This document shows, one piece after another, positions 10,389-20,503 of a stretch of DNA of 64,000 nucleotides. This stretch comes from Desulfuromonadaceae bacterium. GTDB lineage: Bacteria > Desulfobacterota > Desulfuromonadia > Geobacterales > Pseudopelobacteraceae. The translations under genes were made by a program, and so were the position numbers. The notes beneath the pieces are model-generated. The model was not told where the DNA came from. It was given only the letters and a program-made list of their open reading frames with translations, and ran no database searches. Position 1 is the first letter of the stretch, and every line of letters begins with the position of its first letter. Where the stretch lies: positions 1 to 64,000 of the forward strand of contig JAQTXD010000011.1 in assembly GCA_028688955.1 (NCBI GenBank), written 5' to 3'.

Positions 10389-13300
10389 ATGAAGCTCCGG
10401 ACAAAACTGAAAATTGCCGCGCTGATACCGATCTTCTGTATGGTTCTGTTAGTGATTGTTCAGAAATTTATGGAGCAATCTGTTGAACGCTACCAGAAGC
10501 GTGGTGCGCAACTGGCACTGCTTACCAAAGGGCTCGCGGCGTTGGACACACTGATACTTGAACACCGGAATCAGAGCAGGGAACGGGTTCACGCACAGTG
10601 GGACGACTCTTACCGGCAGGTCGGAATTACTTTAAACTCTGTTTATAGAAATAATGCAGGAGGAGACGAACTTCAATCCGTGGAGCGGATAATAAACGGC
10701 TTTCGTGTGTTGGATCAGCTCGATAAGGAGCTTGATTCGGCGATGGTTCGCGTGCAGCAGCAATCCGAAGGCTCGACTGAGGTCACAAGCTTCATCTACC
10801 GCATGGAAAGCCGGATGCGCCAGGAACTGCAGAACATAATTCCTGAAGCCGATCGACTCTATGAACGAAACATCGGCAAGGTTGCGCATTATGCCCGTGT
10901 GAGTGAATACAGCACCCGGTTCATGCTGGTTCTGCTGGTAATTCTGGCACCACTCTGGGCCTATACAGTCAACAAGACGCTGATTGTGCCGATTGGACAA
11001 CTCTCTGACGGCATTTCCCGGCTCTCTTCCGGTGATCTCTCTTTTCGCTTTGACGTAACGTCCACTGACGAAATCGGTCAGGTCTCATCCCATTTTAACT
11101 CGATGCTTGCTCTTCGCGAGGAAGCTGAAAATGACTTGCGAAACAATAATGAATTGCTGGCAAAACTGTTTGAACTCTCCCAGATGACCGATGAGACGGA
11201 TAGCGCCCTAGGGGCCTCGGCTCTGGAGGGGGCCCTGAGGCTCACTGCAAGTCTGTTCGGCTATTTCCTTACCTTGAACCCTGATGAATCGGAAATGACG
11301 CTGCTCTCCTGGTCGCACAGTGTGCTTGACCAGTGTGAAATGCCGGATCGGACGTTCAACTTCAAAACTGAAATGCTGGCTCTGCTGGCCGCAGCAGTTC
11401 ACAACCGGGAACCAAGTGTCGTAAATGATTATGCTGCCTCTGATCTGATCAAGCATGGCTACCCTGAGGGACATGTGGTTGTTACGCGTTTTTTGAACGT
11501 GCCGATTATTGAGAATGACCGGGTGGTTCTGCTCTGCGGTATGGCTAACAAAGCTTCAGCGTATGACGATGCCGACATACAAAAAATAACGCTTATCGCA
11601 AACGGACTCTGGCGGATAATCCAGAAAAAACAGGCTGAAGAAACTATCAGAATGATGAATCTGGATTTGGAGCAACGGGTTGAAGAGCGCACCGCTGAAT
11701 TGTCATTGAAGTCAGCGGAACTGCGACAATCGGAACAGAAGTACCGGATTATTGCCGACAATACCTATGATTGGGAATTCTGGATTGATGAGGCGGGGCG
11801 CTATCTTTACTGCTCTCCGTCGTGCCTGCGGATCACAGGGTATGAAGCCTCCTCGTATTATGCGGATGCTGATCTGATCAGGCGGATTATGCACCCGGAT
11901 GACCGTGACGTTTATGAATCCCATCATGAGGCTCGCCTGTGTCATGAAAAAAACGGTGTCAGTACCCTCCGCTTCAGAATTGTTCACGCCGACGGCAGTA
12001 TTCGCTGGATAGACCATGTATGCCAGCCGATTATTGGCAATGAAGGAGAGTTTTACGGCACCAGGGGGAGCAACCGGGATATTTCGGAGATCAAAAAGGC
12101 CGAGATTCAGGTCATGATGAACCAGAAGCGCCTGGAAGGGTTGGTCAGAATCTCGCAGTTCTGCACTGACAATATCCAGGTGTTACTCGATGAAGCTTTG
12201 GACGAGGCTCTTAATGTAACGGAAAGTAAACTTGGCTATGTCTACAATTATGATCACGAATCGGAACAGTTTATTTTGAACAGCTGGTCACGGAATATCA
12301 TGAAGGAGTGTTCCGTTGTAGAGCAGAAGAGCCGGTACGATCTTGCAGGCACCGGCATCTGGGGGGAGGCGGTTCGTCAACGTCAACCGATCATAATCAA
12401 CGACTTTATGGCGGATCACCCTCTCAAAAAAGGGTTCCCGGAAGGCCATTCCATCCTGCACCGCTTTCTGACTATTCCAGTCTTTCGGGGTGAGATAATC
12501 GTAGGGGTTGTGGGTGTAGCCAACAAGGAAAGCGATTATGATCAGGCAGATGTCCTGCAGCTAATGCTGATGATGGATGGTGTCTGGAGAATTGCCGACC
12601 GAATTAAAGCGGATAGGGAGTTGCTGATTGCCAAGGAAGCCGCCGAAGCTGCCAATAACTCTAAAAGTGAATTTCTGGCCGGTGTAAGCCATGAGATCCG
12701 CACTCCAATGAACGGTATTCTCGGTCTGTCGAACCTTGCGCTCAAAACAGAGCTTGATGTGCGTCAGCGTGATTATGTTTCAAAAATACACTACTCCGCA
12801 GAATCGCTCCTCGGTATTATCAACGATCTCCTCGATTTTTCAAAGATTGAGGCAGGGAAGATTGAGCTTGAACAGATTGATTTCAATTTGGCGGATGTCT
12901 TTAGTAGAGTTGCCGACCTGCTGTCCATAAAGGCGGAAGAGAAGGGTGTAGCGCTGACGTTTAATATTGCCGCAGATGTCCCTTCGTTGTTGGTTGGTGA
13001 TCCTTTCCGGCTCGGTCAGATTCTGAACAATCTTGTCAGTAACGCCATTAAATTTACCGAACAGGGGAGAGTGGCAGTCTCCGCTGTTCAGGTTGGTGCG
13101 ACTGGACATGACGCTGCACAAATTGCATTCACGGTCTGTGACACCGGCATCGGCATGACCAGAGAACAGCAGGAGAATATATTTACCCCGTACACTCAGG
13201 CAGACAGCTCCACGAGTCGAAAATATGGGGGGACCGGTCTGGGACTGGCGATAGTAAAGCGTCTGGTTGAACTGAATCAGGGTGTCCTTCAGGCCGAATC

Positions 13301-14471
13301 AACTCTTGGCCAGGGGAGTTGTTTCAGTTTTACCGCTACCTTTGCCATTCCTGGTCAAGTCGCCGGGCAGCAAACGACCGGGGAGGTGCCAAGAACAGCT
13401 GTACAGGTATCGTTGCGACAGCTGAGCGGTGTGCGGGTTCTGGTGGTGGATGATAACACTATCAATCGGCAGATTCTGTCGGAACTGCTGGGATTGGTCG
13501 GAGTAACGACAGATTGTGCCGGTAATGGTCAGGAGGCGGTTGACATGGTGACAGAATCAGCGACACCGTATGCCGCCGTCCTTATGGATTTGGCGATGCC
13601 GGTGATGGACGGCTTTGAGGCCACCCGCCTGATTCGTCAGTCAGTCTCTGCCGAAGAACTCCCGATTATGGCTGTTTCTGCTCACGCCGGGAAGGAGGAA
13701 CGTGAGCAGTGTCTGGCATCCGGTATGAATGGCTATGTCTCTAAACCTGTTGAACAGGACGAACTGTACGCGACTCTGCTGCAGTTGCTTCAGGCCGGAA
13801 AACAGTGTGCTGCGCCTATTGCGACCGCTCAGGATCGCGTGAATTCGGCATTTCCGCTATCGCTGCCGGGAATCGCAATTGACAAGATCGCCTCCCGGAT
13901 TAACGGCAATGCTGTCGTTCTAAAATCACTATTGTCAGACTTCCGTGACCAGAATGTATCAACAGTTTCTGGAATCCGCCGGGCGTTTACCGCACATGAC
14001 AGTGAACAGCTTCTGTTTAAGATGCATGCACTAAAAGGTGTGGCCGGTAATCTTGGAGCTGAGACTCTCGCTGCTACAGCACGTTCAATTGAAAATGTGG
14101 TCAAGGAAAACAACTATGCACTGTTACCTGAATTACTGGATGTTTTTGAGCGTCAGATGGCAGAGGTGTTTGAAGCCGTATCGATAATAGAGAATGCTGA
14201 TCTTCAACCTGCAGAAGCATCTCATCACAAGGCGGCCGAATCAATTGATAAAGATACACTTGAGCAATACCTTCGGGAGCTACACTCGTTACTGGCCCTC
14301 AATAAGATTGCTGCCGCTGAGAAGTTCCATAAATTGAGACCAATGCTGCCAGACTCGGCCGAACTCACGATGCTGGAGAAGCAGATTGCCGGCTTTGATT
14401 TTAAAGGAGCTCAAATTTCACTGGTTAGAGTGTCTGAACTGTTGGACGTTCTCATTGGGGAGCAGCAATGA
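10389..14471 (+). CDS. Membrane hybrid histidine kinase (HAMP-GAF-PAS-GAF-HisKA-HATPase-REC-Hpt)
   Basis: About 1360 residues. I choose the ATG at 10389 because it is preceded by GCAGAGGG and is followed directly by a positively charged end and TM helix 1 (about residues 10-28). A periplasmic helical domain of about 150 residues and TM helix 2 (about 175-195) follow. Next come HAMP, GAF-type domain 1 (about 265-415), a PAS (about 445-570), GAF-type domain 2 (about 580-735), HisKA with His768 in VSHEIRTP, HATPase, one REC ([11 protein letters not shown]), Hpt ([10 protein letters not shown]) and the helical tail shared with the first two kinases. Both GAF domains share a pattern of PEGH followed by RFL and a late VANKxxxYxxAD. 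The periplasmic part and the lipoprotein gene just upstream make a ligand-sensing pair possible. Confidence 0.92.
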   Translation: MKLRTKLKIAALIPIFCMVLLVIVQKFMEQSVERYQKRGAQLALLTKGLAALDTLILEHRNQSRERVHAQWDDSYRQVGITLNSVYRNNAGGDELQSVERIINGFRVLDQLDKELDSAMVRVQQQSEGSTEVTSFIYRMESRMRQELQNIIPEADRLYERNIGKVAHYARVSEYSTRFMLVLLVILAPLWAYTVNKTLIVPIGQLSDGISRLSSGDLSFRFDVTSTDEIGQVSSHFNSMLALREEAENDLRNNNELLAKLFELSQMTDETDSALGASALEGALRLTASLFGYFLTLNPDESEMTLLSWSHSVLDQCEMPDRTFNFKTEMLALLAAAVHNREPSVVNDYAASDLIKHGYPEGHVVVTRFLNVPIIENDRVVLLCGMANKASAYDDADIQKITLIANGLWRIIQKKQAEETIRMMNLDLEQRVEERTAELSLKSAELRQSEQKYRIIADNTYDWEFWIDEAGRYLYCSPSCLRITGYEASSYYADADLIRRIMHPDDRDVYESHHEARLCHEKNGVSTLRFRIVHADGSIRWIDHVCQPIIGNEGEFYGTRGSNRDISEIKKAEIQVMMNQKRLEGLVRISQFCTDNIQVLLDEALDEALNVTESKLGYVYNYDHESEQFILNSWSRNIMKECSVVEQKSRYDLAGTGIWGEAVRQRQPIIINDFMADHPLKKGFPEGHSILHRFLTIPVFRGEIIVGVVGVANKESDYDQADVLQLMLMMDGVWRIADRIKADRELLIAKEAAEAANNSKSEFLAGVSHEIRTPMNGILGLSNLALKTELDVRQRDYVSKIHYSAESLLGIINDLLDFSKIEAGKIELEQIDFNLADVFSRVADLLSIKAEEKGVALTFNIAADVPSLLVGDPFRLGQILNNLVSNAIKFTEQGRVAVSAVQVGATGHDAAQIAFTVCDTGIGMTREQQENIFTPYTQADSSTSRKYGGTGLGLAIVKRLVELNQGVLQAESTLGQGSCFSFTATFAIPGQVAGQQTTGEVPRTAVQVSLRQLSGVRVLVVDDNTINRQILSELLGLVGVTTDCAGNGQEAVDMVTESATPYAAVLMDLAMPVMDGFEATRLIRQSVSAEELPIMAVSAHAGKEEREQCLASGMNGYVSKPVEQDELYATLLQLLQAGKQCAAPIATAQDRVNSAFPLSLPGIAIDKIASRINGNAVVLKSLLSDFRDQNVSTVSGIRRAFTAHDSEQLLFKMHALKGVAGNLGAETLAATARSIENVVKENNYALLPELLDVFERQMAEVFEAVSIIENADLQPAEASHHKAAESIDKDTLEQYLRELHSLLALNKIAAAEKFHKLRPMLPDSAELTMLEKQIAGFDFKGAQISLVRVSELLDVLIGEQQ

Positions 14472-14559
14472 GCGAACGAATATGATGCATATTACACCGC
14501 ATTCCGACGCTACGTTTCGCTACGCAGTTTGATACCATTAAAAGAGGATTGATGAAGGT

Positions 14560-15465
14560 ATGAACATGCAAAAACAAACGGTATTGATTGTTGATGATCA
14601 ACCTACAAACATACAAATTCTGGCTGTGTCCCTTAGCCCCTACTATGAAATTATGGCGTCAACTAACGGGGCCGACGCTCTTGAAATACTATCGAGGCCC
14701 ATCAAGCCGGACCTGGTCCTGCTGGATGTCATGATGCCGGGTATAGATGGTTATGAAGTTTGTCGCCGCCTCAAAGATAACGAGGAAACTAAAAACATTC
14801 CTGTGATTTTTGTCACTTCACACACAGAATCCCTTGAGGAAGAAATTGGTTTGAATCTTGGTGCGGCTGACTATATTTCCAAACCGTACCGGCTTCCAAT
14901 CATTTTAGCCAGGGTACGTAATCACCTGAGCATGAAGCGTAAAACTGACCTTCTCGAATCATTAATTTCTCTGGATGGCCTGACCGGCATCCCGAACCGG
15001 AGAAAGTTTGACGAAATGCTTGATTTTGAATGGCGCCGGGCTTTCAGGGATTGCACGAATCTTTCGGTTGTGATGATGGATATTGATCACTTTAAACAGT
15101 ACAACGATAACTATGGGCATGGTGCAGGTGACGAATGTTTGAAGCATGTAGCAGGCTGTTTGCCAACATGCGTTAATCGTCCTGGAGACCTGGTTGCCCG
15201 GTATGGTGGAGAGGAGTTTGTTGCTTTATTGCCTTCGACGAATGCCGATGGTGCGCAAGCTGTAGCGGAGCGTTTTGTTACAACGGTATCCGAACTGTTG
15301 TTGCCGCATTGTTTTTCCAGCGTAACCGATCATGTCACCATAAGTGCCGGATGTGCCACGGTCATTCCAATGCAAGGTATTTCAATGAATACCCTGCTTC
15401 AACATGCTGATGAGATGCTGTACCAGGCAAAGAGCAAGGGGCGAAACAGAGTGTACCATATGTAA
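14560..15465 (+). CDS. Response regulator diguanylate cyclase (REC-GGDEF)
   Basis: 301 residues. The N-terminal receiver (about 5-125) has an intact phospho-acceptor in LLDVMMPGIDG and the conserved Lys in SKPY. The GGDEF domain (about 140-300) has DGLTGIPNRR, the catalytic GGEEF, and an RxxD inhibitory site (RPGD) exactly five residues before GGEEF, so product inhibition by c-di-GMP is likely. The base-specificity position following GHGAGD is Asp, as in ordinary diguanylate cyclases and not Ser as in cGAMP-making Hypr enzymes. As the last gene of the kinase array, with intact REC, it is the best candidate output for the Hpt domains upstream. The start follows a GAAGG motif. Confidence 0.93.
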   Translation: MNMQKQTVLIVDDQPTNIQILAVSLSPYYEIMASTNGADALEILSRPIKPDLVLLDVMMPGIDGYEVCRRLKDNEETKNIPVIFVTSHTESLEEEIGLNLGAADYISKPYRLPIILARVRNHLSMKRKTDLLESLISLDGLTGIPNRRKFDEMLDFEWRRAFRDCTNLSVVMMDIDHFKQYNDNYGHGAGDECLKHVAGCLPTCVNRPGDLVARYGGEEFVALLPSTNADGAQAVAERFVTTVSELLLPHCFSSVTDHVTISAGCATVIPMQGISMNTLLQHADEMLYQAKSKGRNRVYHM

Positions 15466-15999
15466 ATCTGTTTTAATTGGCGATAGATCGGCTCCTGCTG
15501 AAATGGCGTCACTACCCGGAAAAGTTGAACCGGGCACTATTGGGATGAGTAAGTGGAAGGAATAAGAGCGTACAATACAAACAAAACCATTGAACAAAGT
15601 ATCGATGCTCTTATCAGGATATGGTCAAACATTGAGAAGAAAAAAATGATCGGCGGAGTTTATTGGTGAACAGTATATGATTTTTTGCTTGATATGTTGT
15701 GGCTGTCCTCAGAAACAGTGTTAGCGGGCGTGCAAAAATGACCATTTTTTAGGGTAAATGGGCGTCCAATATTGACCCACCTCAGCAACCAACGGTGGCG
15801 CGTATTTCCGGACACCGAATACTTGCTATGGTTGCCAAGTATGCACACGCCAACTGAGAGCATGTACAGGGCTCGACTGATAAGCCGGAAAGACGTTATC
15901 AGCACACTTGATGAACGATGGTTAAAAAGCACCATTACACAGGAATTACACAGGCAATAGAAAGGGCCTACAGCACATCACTGTAAGCCCTTGATTTTA
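15466..15999. other. Gene-poor stretch with possible IS scar
   Basis: No open frame here looks like a real gene. Two short frames (+ 15772-15960 and - 15660-15935) overlap each other on opposite strands and match nothing I recognise. The stretch contains the IS21-like repeat pair described separately. It also holds an 11-base tandem repeat of ATTACACAGG at 15934-15954, just before the tRNA-Arg gene. It may be a decayed insertion next to a tRNA, but only the end-like sequence supports that. Confidence 0.5.
15726..15777. repeat. Imperfect direct repeats resembling an IS21-family end
   Basis: GGGCGTGCAAAAATGACC (15726-15743) is repeated as GGGCGTCCAATATTGACC (15760-15777), 15 of 18 bases the same and 34 bases apart. 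IS21-family elements carry multiple repeated transposase-binding sites of this kind (CAAxxxTGACC) near their ends, often starting with TGT. No istA or istB gene lies beside it, so this would be a solo end left after deletion. The assignment is from memory of the family and is only moderately sure. Confidence 0.45.
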
Positions 16000-16076
16000 T
16001 GGCGTCCCCGAGACGATTCGAACGTCCGGCCCCTTCCTTAGGAGGGAAGTGCTCTATCCTGCTGAGCTACGGGGAC
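16000..16076 (-). tRNA. tRNA-Arg (anticodon CCU)
   Basis: Read on the - strand the gene starts GTCCCCG at 16076 and ends CGGGGAC-G-CCA at 16000, giving a perfect 7-base acceptor stem and an encoded CCA. The anticodon stem CTTCC/GGAAG encloses the loop CTCCTAA with anticodon CCT (reads AGG). The T arm holds GTTCGAATC. Confidence 0.95.
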
Positions 16077-16131
16077 ATGCGAAAGACTGAGACGGTATAT
16101 CAGGTATAGTGCGCTGGTTCAACCCATTTTG

Positions 16132-16647
16132 TTAAAAGTTGAGTAACGAAAATACCTTGCCCTCTGGAAGTCGTTTGCGGCCTTCCAGAAAATCAAGCTC
16201 TGCCATGAAGCAGCATTCCACAATCTCTCCTCCCATACTCTGCACCATGTCAACAACTGCAGCCATTGTGCCACCTGTAGCGAGCAGGTCATCGGCAATC
16301 AGGATGCGCTCCCCCGGCTTTATTGCATCTTTATGGATTTCTAATGTATCAGTGCCGTATTCTAGTTCATACGTTTTACTGAACGTTTCAGATGGCAGTT
16401 TGCCAGGCTTACGAACCAGCACTACCCCCGCGCACAGTTTGTATGCGAGTGCCGAGCCGATGATGAAACCGCGGGCCTCTACGCCGACAACCTTGTCGAT
16501 TCGTTTGCCTATATAGCGATGAGAGATCAGATCAATCATTTTCTGGTATGACTGAGCATCCTGCAGCAGTGTTGTAATGTCTTTGAAGATGATTCCCTTT
16601 TTGGGAAAATCCGGAATGTCACGGATAATATTTTTTAACTCATCCAT
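16132..16647 (-). CDS. apt: Adenine phosphoribosyltransferase
   Basis: 171 residues, the usual length. Makes AMP from adenine and PRPP in the cytoplasmic purine salvage pathway. The N-terminus has the [18 protein letters not shown] signature of the family, then [10 protein letters not shown] and the PRPP-binding loop [10 protein letters not shown]. The ATG follows a clear GGAGG. It lies 27 bases downstream of rpoS on the same strand, so it may be read from the surE-pcm-rpoS transcript. Confidence 0.96.
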   Translation of the reverse strand: MDELKNIIRDIPDFPKKGIIFKDITTLLQDAQSYQKMIDLISHRYIGKRIDKVVGVEARGFIIGSALAYKLCAGVVLVRKPGKLPSETFSKTYELEYGTDTLEIHKDAIKPGERILIADDLLATGGTMAAVVDMVQSMGGEIVECCFMAELDFLEGRKRLPEGKVFSLLNF

Positions 16648-16674
16648 CAGGTTATCCTCCTTGTGGTTATGCGG

Positions 16675-17682
16675 CTATAATTGACTTTGCAAGTATAAGG
16701 TTCGCAACTTTTCGAGACTTTTTGCTTCAATCTGGCGAATGCGCTCCCGTGTCACTCCAAATTGATGGCCAATGACATCCAGTGTCTGCGGTTCATTGTC
16801 ATCAAGCCCAAAGCGTAATGTGAGTATTCTCTGCTCGTGTTCCGTAAGCTTGTTGAAATGGGTCGAAATGAGTTCAAATATGTTTATGTTCTCGATCAAA
16901 GTTGTAGGTGCAGTGAGGGAGGTGTCCTCAATTGTGTCAATCAAAGCGAAATCATTGTCATTGCCAATTGGAGCTTCAATTGAGCAGGTGTGCCGCAGCA
17001 GCGTCATCAGTCGTCTGACATGCTGGCTCTTGGCATTCATGCCATCAGCAATTTCCTGGATTGCCGGTTCACGGTTGAGTTCGTGGGAAAGTCGGCGTGT
17101 AACCCGGATCATACGACCTATATCGTCTGATATGTGAACCGGCAGGCGGATTGTGCGGGATTGGTTGATGAGTGCACGCTCAATTGACTGGCGTATCCAC
17201 CAGGTTGCGTAAGTGGAAAAACGGCACTCTTTTGCAAGGTTGAAGCGTTCCACTGATTTAATCAGTCCGAGGTTGCCTTCTTCAATCAGGTCAAGGAAAG
17301 GCAAACCGCGATTCATATAGCGCTTGGCAATTTTAACAACCAGTCGCAAGTTTGATTCGATCATCTTGTTACGGGCGGCTTCATCCCCCGTTTCAATTTT
17401 TTGAGCCAGCTCCTTCTCTGTGATCGCAGTCAGGAGTGGTGTCCGATGTATATCGCGCAAGTAAATTTTAATAGCATCGTCGTAGCGCTCTAGTTCAATC
17501 AGAGGGAGTTCTTCTTCAGCATCGTCTTCAATCACCTCGTCATCAGAGAGTGACAGTGGCTCTTCGATGTCGTTCAGAGCCAGTGCTGAGAGCCCTATCA
17601 GTGGGGATACGTCGCTGAAATCATCCTGTGGGAGGGTGTCATTATCCATAAGCAGGGCTTCAGTGGGGTTTGTCTTTTTCAT
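16675..17682 (-). CDS. rpoS: RNA polymerase sigma factor RpoS-type
   Basis: About 335 residues from the ATG at 17682, which overlaps the pcm stop as ATGA; longer frames up to 17724 would overlap pcm further. Sigma-70 region 1.2 (about 75-105, [16 protein letters not shown]), region 2 ([17 protein letters not shown], then the -10-binding [16 protein letters not shown]), region 3 and region 4 ([18 protein letters not shown]) are all present. Length without the long region 1.1 insert, together with linkage to surE and pcm, fits the RpoS group and not RpoD. It would direct stationary-phase and stress transcription. An acidic N-terminal stretch precedes region 1.2. Confidence 0.9.
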   Translation of the reverse strand: MKKTNPTEALLMDNDTLPQDDFSDVSPLIGLSALALNDIEEPLSLSDDEVIEDDAEEELPLIELERYDDAIKIYLRDIHRTPLLTAITEKELAQKIETGDEAARNKMIESNLRLVVKIAKRYMNRGLPFLDLIEEGNLGLIKSVERFNLAKECRFSTYATWWIRQSIERALINQSRTIRLPVHISDDIGRMIRVTRRLSHELNREPAIQEIADGMNAKSQHVRRLMTLLRHTCSIEAPIGNDNDFALIDTIEDTSLTAPTTLIENINIFELISTHFNKLTEHEQRILTLRFGLDDNEPQTLDVIGHQFGVTRERIRQIEAKSLEKLRTLYLQSQL

Positions 17683-18332
17683 GCCTGCCATCCATGTTTT
17701 CCGATCAATGGTACAAATCTGCATTCAACTGATGGCACTTGCACTAGTGAGCCATCTGCTTCTTTCACAATTGTTATCAGTTGCTGACTTGAGTCGCTGC
17801 CCACCGGTATTACCAGTCGCCCGCCGCGGGAGAGTTGATCAATCAGAATATAGGGAACTTCAGGGGCACCGGCAGTAACGATAATTGCGTCAAAGGGGGA
17901 CTCTTCTTCCCATCCGATTGGACTTCCTTCAACGTCATTAATTCGAAGTTGAACATTGAAAAGTTTTAGAGAGTCTAGGCATTTGCGGGCACGTAGGGCC
18001 AAAGGGCGAATGCGCTCTGCAGAGTAGACTCTGTCAGCAAGCGAGGCAAGAAGCGCTGTCTGGTATCCTGATCCGGTACCTATTTCCAGCACTTTTTCTG
18101 TACCGGTCAGCGCAAGCTTCTCCGTCATCAGCGCAACAATGTACGGCTGGGATATGGTCTGCTTTTCACCAATGGGGAGAGCCTTGTCGTTGTATGCCTG
18201 TGCTGCAAAGGCTTCCTCTACAAAGACATGGCGGGGTATTTTAATCATTGCATCGATTACTCTTCGGTCACTGATACCGCGTGCGATGATCTGATCCTGC
18301 ACCATTTTTTTTCTCATGATTTCAAAATTCAA
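17679..18332 (-). CDS. pcm: Protein-L-isoaspartate O-methyltransferase
   Basis: Repairs isoaspartyl residues in aged proteins using S-adenosylmethionine. The SAM-binding motif [16 protein letters not shown] is clear, as is the PYIVALMTE region before it. Start choice is uncertain: I take TTG at 18332, which gives an N-terminus beginning (M)[13 protein letters not shown], the pattern I recall for relatives, with GGGG about 8 bases upstream. Alternatives are ATG 18317 or ATG 18377, neither with a good ribosome site. The stop overlaps the rpoS start by four bases (ATGA), a sign of translational coupling. Confidence 0.93.
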   Translation of the reverse strand: MNFEIMRKKMVQDQIIARGISDRRVIDAMIKIPRHVFVEEAFAAQAYNDKALPIGEKQTISQPYIVALMTEKLALTGTEKVLEIGTGSGYQTALLASLADRVYSAERIRPLALRARKCLDSLKLFNVQLRINDVEGSPIGWEEESPFDAIIVTAGAPEVPYILIDQLSRGGRLVIPVGSDSSQQLITIVKEADGSLVQVPSVECRFVPLIGKHGWQA

Positions 18333-18451
18333 AGAGGGCCCCACCTGACAGCTACTGACTTGGATTATTGTTCCCATCAGAGCTGATAATACAACTCTGG
18401 TGGTATGTGTGTTTTGAGCGGGAGTCAGAGTGCAAATCGTAACAACTTAAA

Positions 18452-18486
18452 ATAGAAAAAACACCCGTGCCCCATCAAAACGGGCG
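18452..18486 (-). terminator. Weak intrinsic terminator after surE
   Basis: On the - strand CCCGT, an 11-base loop and ACGGG are followed by a T-rich run (the A-run at 18456-18461 on +). It lies between the surE stop and the pcm start. The short stem suggests partial termination only. Confidence 0.4.
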
Positions 18487-18522
18487 AGACTATAGCAGGT
18501 GATGATATGAATGTCCATATTG

Positions 18523-19266
18523 TCAAAACGCCCATTCGGAGAGAATAGGAATGGATTTGTGGTTCGTAAGATCGAGGTGAAGAGGTGTGATGGAGATATG
18601 TCTCCGGTTGATAGCATGAAAATCGGAGCCAGGCTCATCATTCCGATGCGGTTCTTCACTGCCGACCCAAAAGTATTTCCGCCCACGCGGGTCGGTCTTG
18701 TCGACGATTTTACCTATAAAAGAGCGTTTTCCCTGACGCGTTATCAGTGGCGCCAGTATCCTGTCACCCGGATAGTCAGGTATGTTGACGTTAAGAAAGG
18801 TATCGGAGGGCAGTCCGTTGGTGATAACCTGACGTGCTATCTGGACAGCTATCTGAGCTGCATCAGTGAAGTTATTGCTTGGCTCATATGTTGCCAGTGA
18901 AAATGCGATTGCAGGAATGCCCATAAGATTTGCTTCCATTGCTGCTGCGACGGTACCGGAATAGGTGATGTCGTCTCCCAGGTTGGCACCGTGGTTAATG
19001 CCGGATACAACCAGATCCGGCTTGATCGGCAGCATGTTGTGAATCCCCATATTAACGCAATCGGTCGGAGTACCATCCACGGCATACCACCCGGCGTGCA
19101 ATTCAAAAATCCGCAGCGGCGAGTGCAGTGTCAGAGAGTGGCCGACGGCACTTCGTTCGCGGTCCGGAGCGACTACGGTTACAGTGCCAAGTTCTGCCAT
19201 CGCCTCAGCCAAGGCACGTATTCCGGCGGCATGAATGCCGTCATCGTTTGTAACCATAATATTCAT
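18523..19266 (-). CDS. surE: 5'/3'-nucleotidase SurE
   Basis: 247 residues, normal for the family. SurE is a metal-dependent nucleoside monophosphatase and polyphosphatase. The metal-site motif TNDDGIHAAG is at the N-terminus; SAVGHSLTLHSPLR, VDGTPTDCV and SGINHGANLGDD follow. The ATG follows GAGAGGG. It is the first gene of surE-pcm-rpoS-apt, the same order as in enterobacteria except that no nlpD lies between pcm and rpoS. Confidence 0.96.
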   Translation of the reverse strand: MNIMVTNDDGIHAAGIRALAEAMAELGTVTVVAPDRERSAVGHSLTLHSPLRIFELHAGWYAVDGTPTDCVNMGIHNMLPIKPDLVVSGINHGANLGDDITYSGTVAAAMEANLMGIPAIAFSLATYEPSNNFTDAAQIAVQIARQVITNGLPSDTFLNVNIPDYPGDRILAPLITRQGKRSFIGKIVDKTDPRGRKYFWVGSEEPHRNDEPGSDFHAINRRHISITPLHLDLTNHKSIPILSEWAF

Positions 19267-19395
19267 TGTAACGCCCTCTCAACGCCATGATTGATGAGGA
19301 TTGTTTATCGCAGAAACAGTTCCGTAAATCAAGCTACAGTCGAGATTTGATTTTGTGTTTACAAAGATGGCGTAAGCCGATACATTCTCCCGTCA

Positions 19396-19409
19396 TACTG
19401 TATACAGTA
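19396..19409. promoter_or_regulatory. 14-bp palindrome, candidate operator
   Basis: TACTGTATACAGTA is a perfect palindrome 36 bases before the ATG of the quinone oxidoreductase gene and in the divergent region shared with surE. The half-site spacing (CTG-4-CAG) is too short for a proteobacterial LexA box. The regulator is unknown. Confidence 0.4.
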
Positions 19410-19444
19410 CGAATAAGATTTTAATTCAAGCAGGGGGTGTGTAT

Positions 19445-20431
19445 ATGAAGGCTGTTTTGATGGATGCATTTGGAGGAATTGACGTTCTTAAGGTTGGCGA
19501 AGCTGAAAAACCGATCCCCGCCGAAGGGCAGGTGCTTATAAAGGTTTTTGCAACTTCAATTAATCGCCCGGACCTGGTGCAGCGCGAAGGGAAATATCCA
19601 CCACCGGCGGGTGATTCTACGATACTTGGACTGGAAGTTGCCGGGGTTATTGAGGCACTTGGAGCCGGTGTTACCGGATGGCAGGTGGGTGAACGGGTTA
19701 TGTCACTTGTGGGAGGTGGCGGATATGCCGAATTTGCTGTGGCGTATGCCAGACATTTGATGCGTATTCCCGAAAATATGAGTTTTGAAGAAGCTGCATG
19801 TGTTAATGAGTCGTATATTACTGCCTTTCTGAATGTATTTATGATCGGAGAGTTTGAGGATGGACAATCGGCAATTCTGCATGGCGGCGGCGGCGGCGTT
19901 AATACGGCGGCAATTCAGCTCTGTCGTGCTCTGACACCTTCAAGCACATTGATTGTGACCGCCTCTCCGGCAAAAATGGAGCGGGTCAAGGAAATTGGTG
20001 CAAATTATCTGATCAACTTCCACGAAACTCCTGATTTTACAGAAGTAGTAAAGGATATAACCAATAAGAAGGGTGTCGATCTCATCCTTGATCATGTTGG
20101 TGCCAAATATCTGGCACCAAATATGAATTCACTCGGCTACAAGGGACGGTTGGTGATTATTGGGGTGGTCAGCGGTATTAAAGCCGAGCTGAATCTGGCA
20201 CTAATGATGGTAAAACGCCAGCAGATCATAGGCAGCGTTCTCCGCTCGCGTCCGGTTTCTGAAAAAGGGGATATTGTCGCAGAGTTTACTCGCCGCGCCC
20301 TGCCAAAATTTGCCGACCGCACTATCGTGCCGATAATTGAAAAAGTGTTCAGCATTGACCAGGTGGCAGACGCCCATCGCATGATGGAGGAGGATAAGCA
20401 TTTCGGGAAAATTGTACTGAGAATCCAGTAA
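19445..20431 (+). CDS. Zinc-free MDR NAD(P)H quinone oxidoreductase (QOR/PIG3-like)
   Basis: 328 residues from the ATG at 19445, which sits 7 bases after AGGGGG; the GTG at 19439 is too close to that site. The N-terminal GroES-like fold includes SINRPDLVQREGKYPPP, typical of the PIG3/QOR branch. The Rossmann part has the glycine-rich HGGGGGVNTAAIQL. No structural or catalytic zinc Cys cluster is seen. The likely activity is NADPH-dependent reduction of quinones or enones. It stands alone, with its own promoter region and a terminator downstream. Confidence 0.88.
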   Translation: MKAVLMDAFGGIDVLKVGEAEKPIPAEGQVLIKVFATSINRPDLVQREGKYPPPAGDSTILGLEVAGVIEALGAGVTGWQVGERVMSLVGGGGYAEFAVAYARHLMRIPENMSFEEAACVNESYITAFLNVFMIGEFEDGQSAILHGGGGGVNTAAIQLCRALTPSSTLIVTASPAKMERVKEIGANYLINFHETPDFTEVVKDITNKKGVDLILDHVGAKYLAPNMNSLGYKGRLVIIGVVSGIKAELNLALMMVKRQQIIGSVLRSRPVSEKGDIVAEFTRRALPKFADRTIVPIIEKVFSIDQVADAHRMMEEDKHFGKIVLRIQ

Positions 20432-20465
20432 GCCGAAGTTGTTATACGCGGTTACTCGTTTATGG

Positions 20466-20500
20466 AAAAGGGGGACGTTGCTATGACGGCCCCTTTTTTC
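20466..20500. terminator. Bidirectional terminator
   Basis: AAAAGGGG at 20466 pairs with the CCCCTTTTTT ending near 20499; the loop region adds GACG/ACG-type pairing. It lies between the convergent quinone oxidoreductase and peroxiredoxin genes and has A/T runs on both sides. Confidence 0.75.
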
Positions 20501-20503
20501 GGT

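Noticed and set aside
14560-15465. Hypr-type GGDEF enzyme making 3',3'-cGAMP, as known in Geobacter
   Set aside because: The specificity position is Asp (GHGAGD) and not Ser, so an ordinary diguanylate cyclase is expected; the same holds for the GGDDF protein at 56664.
15772-15960. 62-residue gene before tRNA-Arg
   Set aside because: No good ribosome site, no recognised motif, and it begins inside the IS21-like repeat pair.
19396-19409. LexA box
   Set aside because: The CTG and CAG halves are 4 bases apart; known proteobacterial LexA boxes need a longer spacer.
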